Below the pieces are notes generated by a model, which did no database searches, was not told the origin of the DNA, and saw nothing but the letters and a program-made list of their open reading frames with translations. Below, piece by piece: positions 63,335 through 64,000 of a stretch of 64,000 bases of DNA (within the stretch, counting starts at the first letter, position 1; the number at the start of each line of letters is the position of its first letter). This DNA comes from Bradyrhizobium ivorense (GTDB lineage: Bacteria > Pseudomonadota > Alphaproteobacteria > Rhizobiales > Xanthobacteraceae). The translations under genes were made by a program, and so were the position numbers. The stretch spans positions 186,001 to 250,000 of the forward strand of contig NZ_CAADFC020000004.1 in the NCBI RefSeq assembly GCF_900696085.1, in the 5' to 3' direction.

Positions 63335-64000
63335 ATGAATTTCTCCCAGTACCTCAAGCCCGCGCTTGGAACCGTCGTCTTTGTCGCCGTCGCGGTCGCC
63401 TATTACGCGTTCGAGCACCGCTCCCATCCGGAAGAGAAGGACACGCCGGGCCAGGCGCTGGTCGTGGTGACGAAGTCGACCAATGCCTGCTTCTCCGACA
63501 TGGTCCGCGTCACCGGCTTCATCGTGCCGCGGCGCGAGGCGCAGGTGAACGTCGACCAGGAAGGCTCCAAGGTTACCGACGTGCTGGTCCGCGAGGGCGA
63601 CACCGTCACCGAGAACCAGGAACTGGCGCGGCTCACGCCGCCGCCGCAGCAGGCCGCCCAGGGTAACGCCAAGCCGATTTCGCTGCGCGCGCCGGCGGCC
63701 GGCCTCGTCACCGAGGTGCGCACCGCAGCCGGCGCGCCGGCCTCCCCGCAGGCGCCCCCGATGTTCAAGATCTCGATCGGCAACGAGATCGAGCTCGACG
63801 CCGAGGTGCCGGGCTTCCAGCTTTTAAAACTCAATCCCGGCGCCACGGTGCGGATCAGCCGCGATGATGCACCCGACATGGTCGGCAAGGTACGCCAGAT
63901 CTCGCCGCAGATCGACCGCACCACGCAGCTCGGCCACGTCCGCATCTCGCTGAACAACAATCCGACGCTCAAGGTCGGGATGTTCGCGCGCGCCAATATC
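63335..64000 (+). CDS. HlyD/AcrA-type periplasmic adaptor of an RND system (partial, runs past window end)
   Basis: First 222 residues visible. One N-terminal TM helix (LKPALGTVVFVAVAVAYYAF), then DMVRVTGFIVPRREAQVNVDQEGSKVTDVLVREGDTVTENQELARLTPP and, without the usual long coiled hairpin, ISLRAPAAGLVTEVRTAAGA, followed by barrel domain strands (VRQISPQIDRTTQLGHVRISL). The short insert between the two lipoyl halves (Pro/Gln-rich) is unusual and means no alpha-hairpin. ATG at 63335. An RND pump gene presumably follows outside the window. Confidence 0.85.
   Translation, partial: MNFSQYLKPALGTVVFVAVAVAYYAFEHRSHPEEKDTPGQALVVVTKSTNACFSDMVRVTGFIVPRREAQVNVDQEGSKVTDVLVREGDTVTENQELARLTPPPQQAAQGNAKPISLRAPAAGLVTEVRTAAGAPASPQAPPMFKISIGNEIELDAEVPGFQLLKLNPGATVRISRDDAPDMVGKVRQISPQIDRTTQLGHVRISLNNNPTLKVGMFARANI

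Overview
The window is GC-rich (roughly 63-66% by eye), densely coded and rich in ABC transporters, aromatic-acid catabolism and LysR/GntR/MarR/Lrp regulators. Together with the lanthanide-type PQQ dehydrogenase, form II cox genes, OtsAB, HisKA_2-type kinase and the style of palindromic intergenic repeats, this points to an alphaproteobacterium of the Bradyrhizobium / Nitrobacteraceae group. It reads as chromosome with one intact IS630-family insertion. I see no phage, plasmid-transfer or CRISPR locus.

Layout. (1) 1-7.2 kb: a TetR-type repressor diverges from a translationally coupled run of a sensor-less HisKA_2-like kinase with a degenerate ATPase domain, two lipoprotein RND adaptors and an RND pump (a TriABC-like arrangement); a frameshifted Gly/Pro-rich secreted-protein remnant follows. 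(2) 7.35-18.4 kb: an eight-gene minus-strand operon (class II aldolase, dipeptide-type ABC transporter, hydroxyacid dehydrogenase, APH-fold kinase, class III aminotransferase/phospho-lyase) diverges from a GntR/FCD regulator and an acetylpolyamine-amidohydrolase-like deacetylase. Two identical 17-bp operators lie in the divergent promoter. (3) 19.2-26.3 kb: a LysR regulator diverges from a polyamine-type ABC importer with a HAD hydrolase and a DAO-family FAD oxidoreductase. (4) 27.0-28.6 kb: an IS630-family element inserted into the stop codon of a DUF1772 membrane-protein gene; then tRNA-Ser(GGA). (5) 29.3-33.3 kb: otsA, otsB and an MFS transporter.

(6) 33.4-43.5 kb: a DUF3175 protein, a chemoreceptor, a tiny ORF with an excellent ribosome site, a FIST sensor coupled to a hybrid kinase, and, convergent with them, a PQQ alcohol dehydrogenase with the lanthanide Asp, a fused XoxJ-cytochrome c protein and two NarL-type response regulators. 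This looks like a complete sense-and-oxidise module. (7) 43.9-49 kb: form II cox-like molybdenum hydroxylase (S-L-M order) closed by a strong terminator, then a family III CoA-transferase/racemase. (8) 49.1-58.2 kb: tyrosine/homogentisate catabolism (hpd, Lrp regulator, fahA, hmgA, a MBL protein lacking its second zinc site, DUF2783, FAD monooxygenase, MarR). It is interspersed with palindromic repeats and bracketed by two inverted copies of a ~115-bp repeat. (9) 58.4-64 kb: a beta-hydroxyacid dehydrogenase, an AHL-lactonase-type MBL enzyme, a caspase-like protein with Tyr/Ser in place of the His/Cys dyad plus TPRs, an OmpA-family protein and the start of another HlyD-type adaptor.

Functional assignments come from reading motifs and gene order only; no database search was possible. 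Starts were moved from the longest reading frame where a ribosome site or ATGA overlap supported it.
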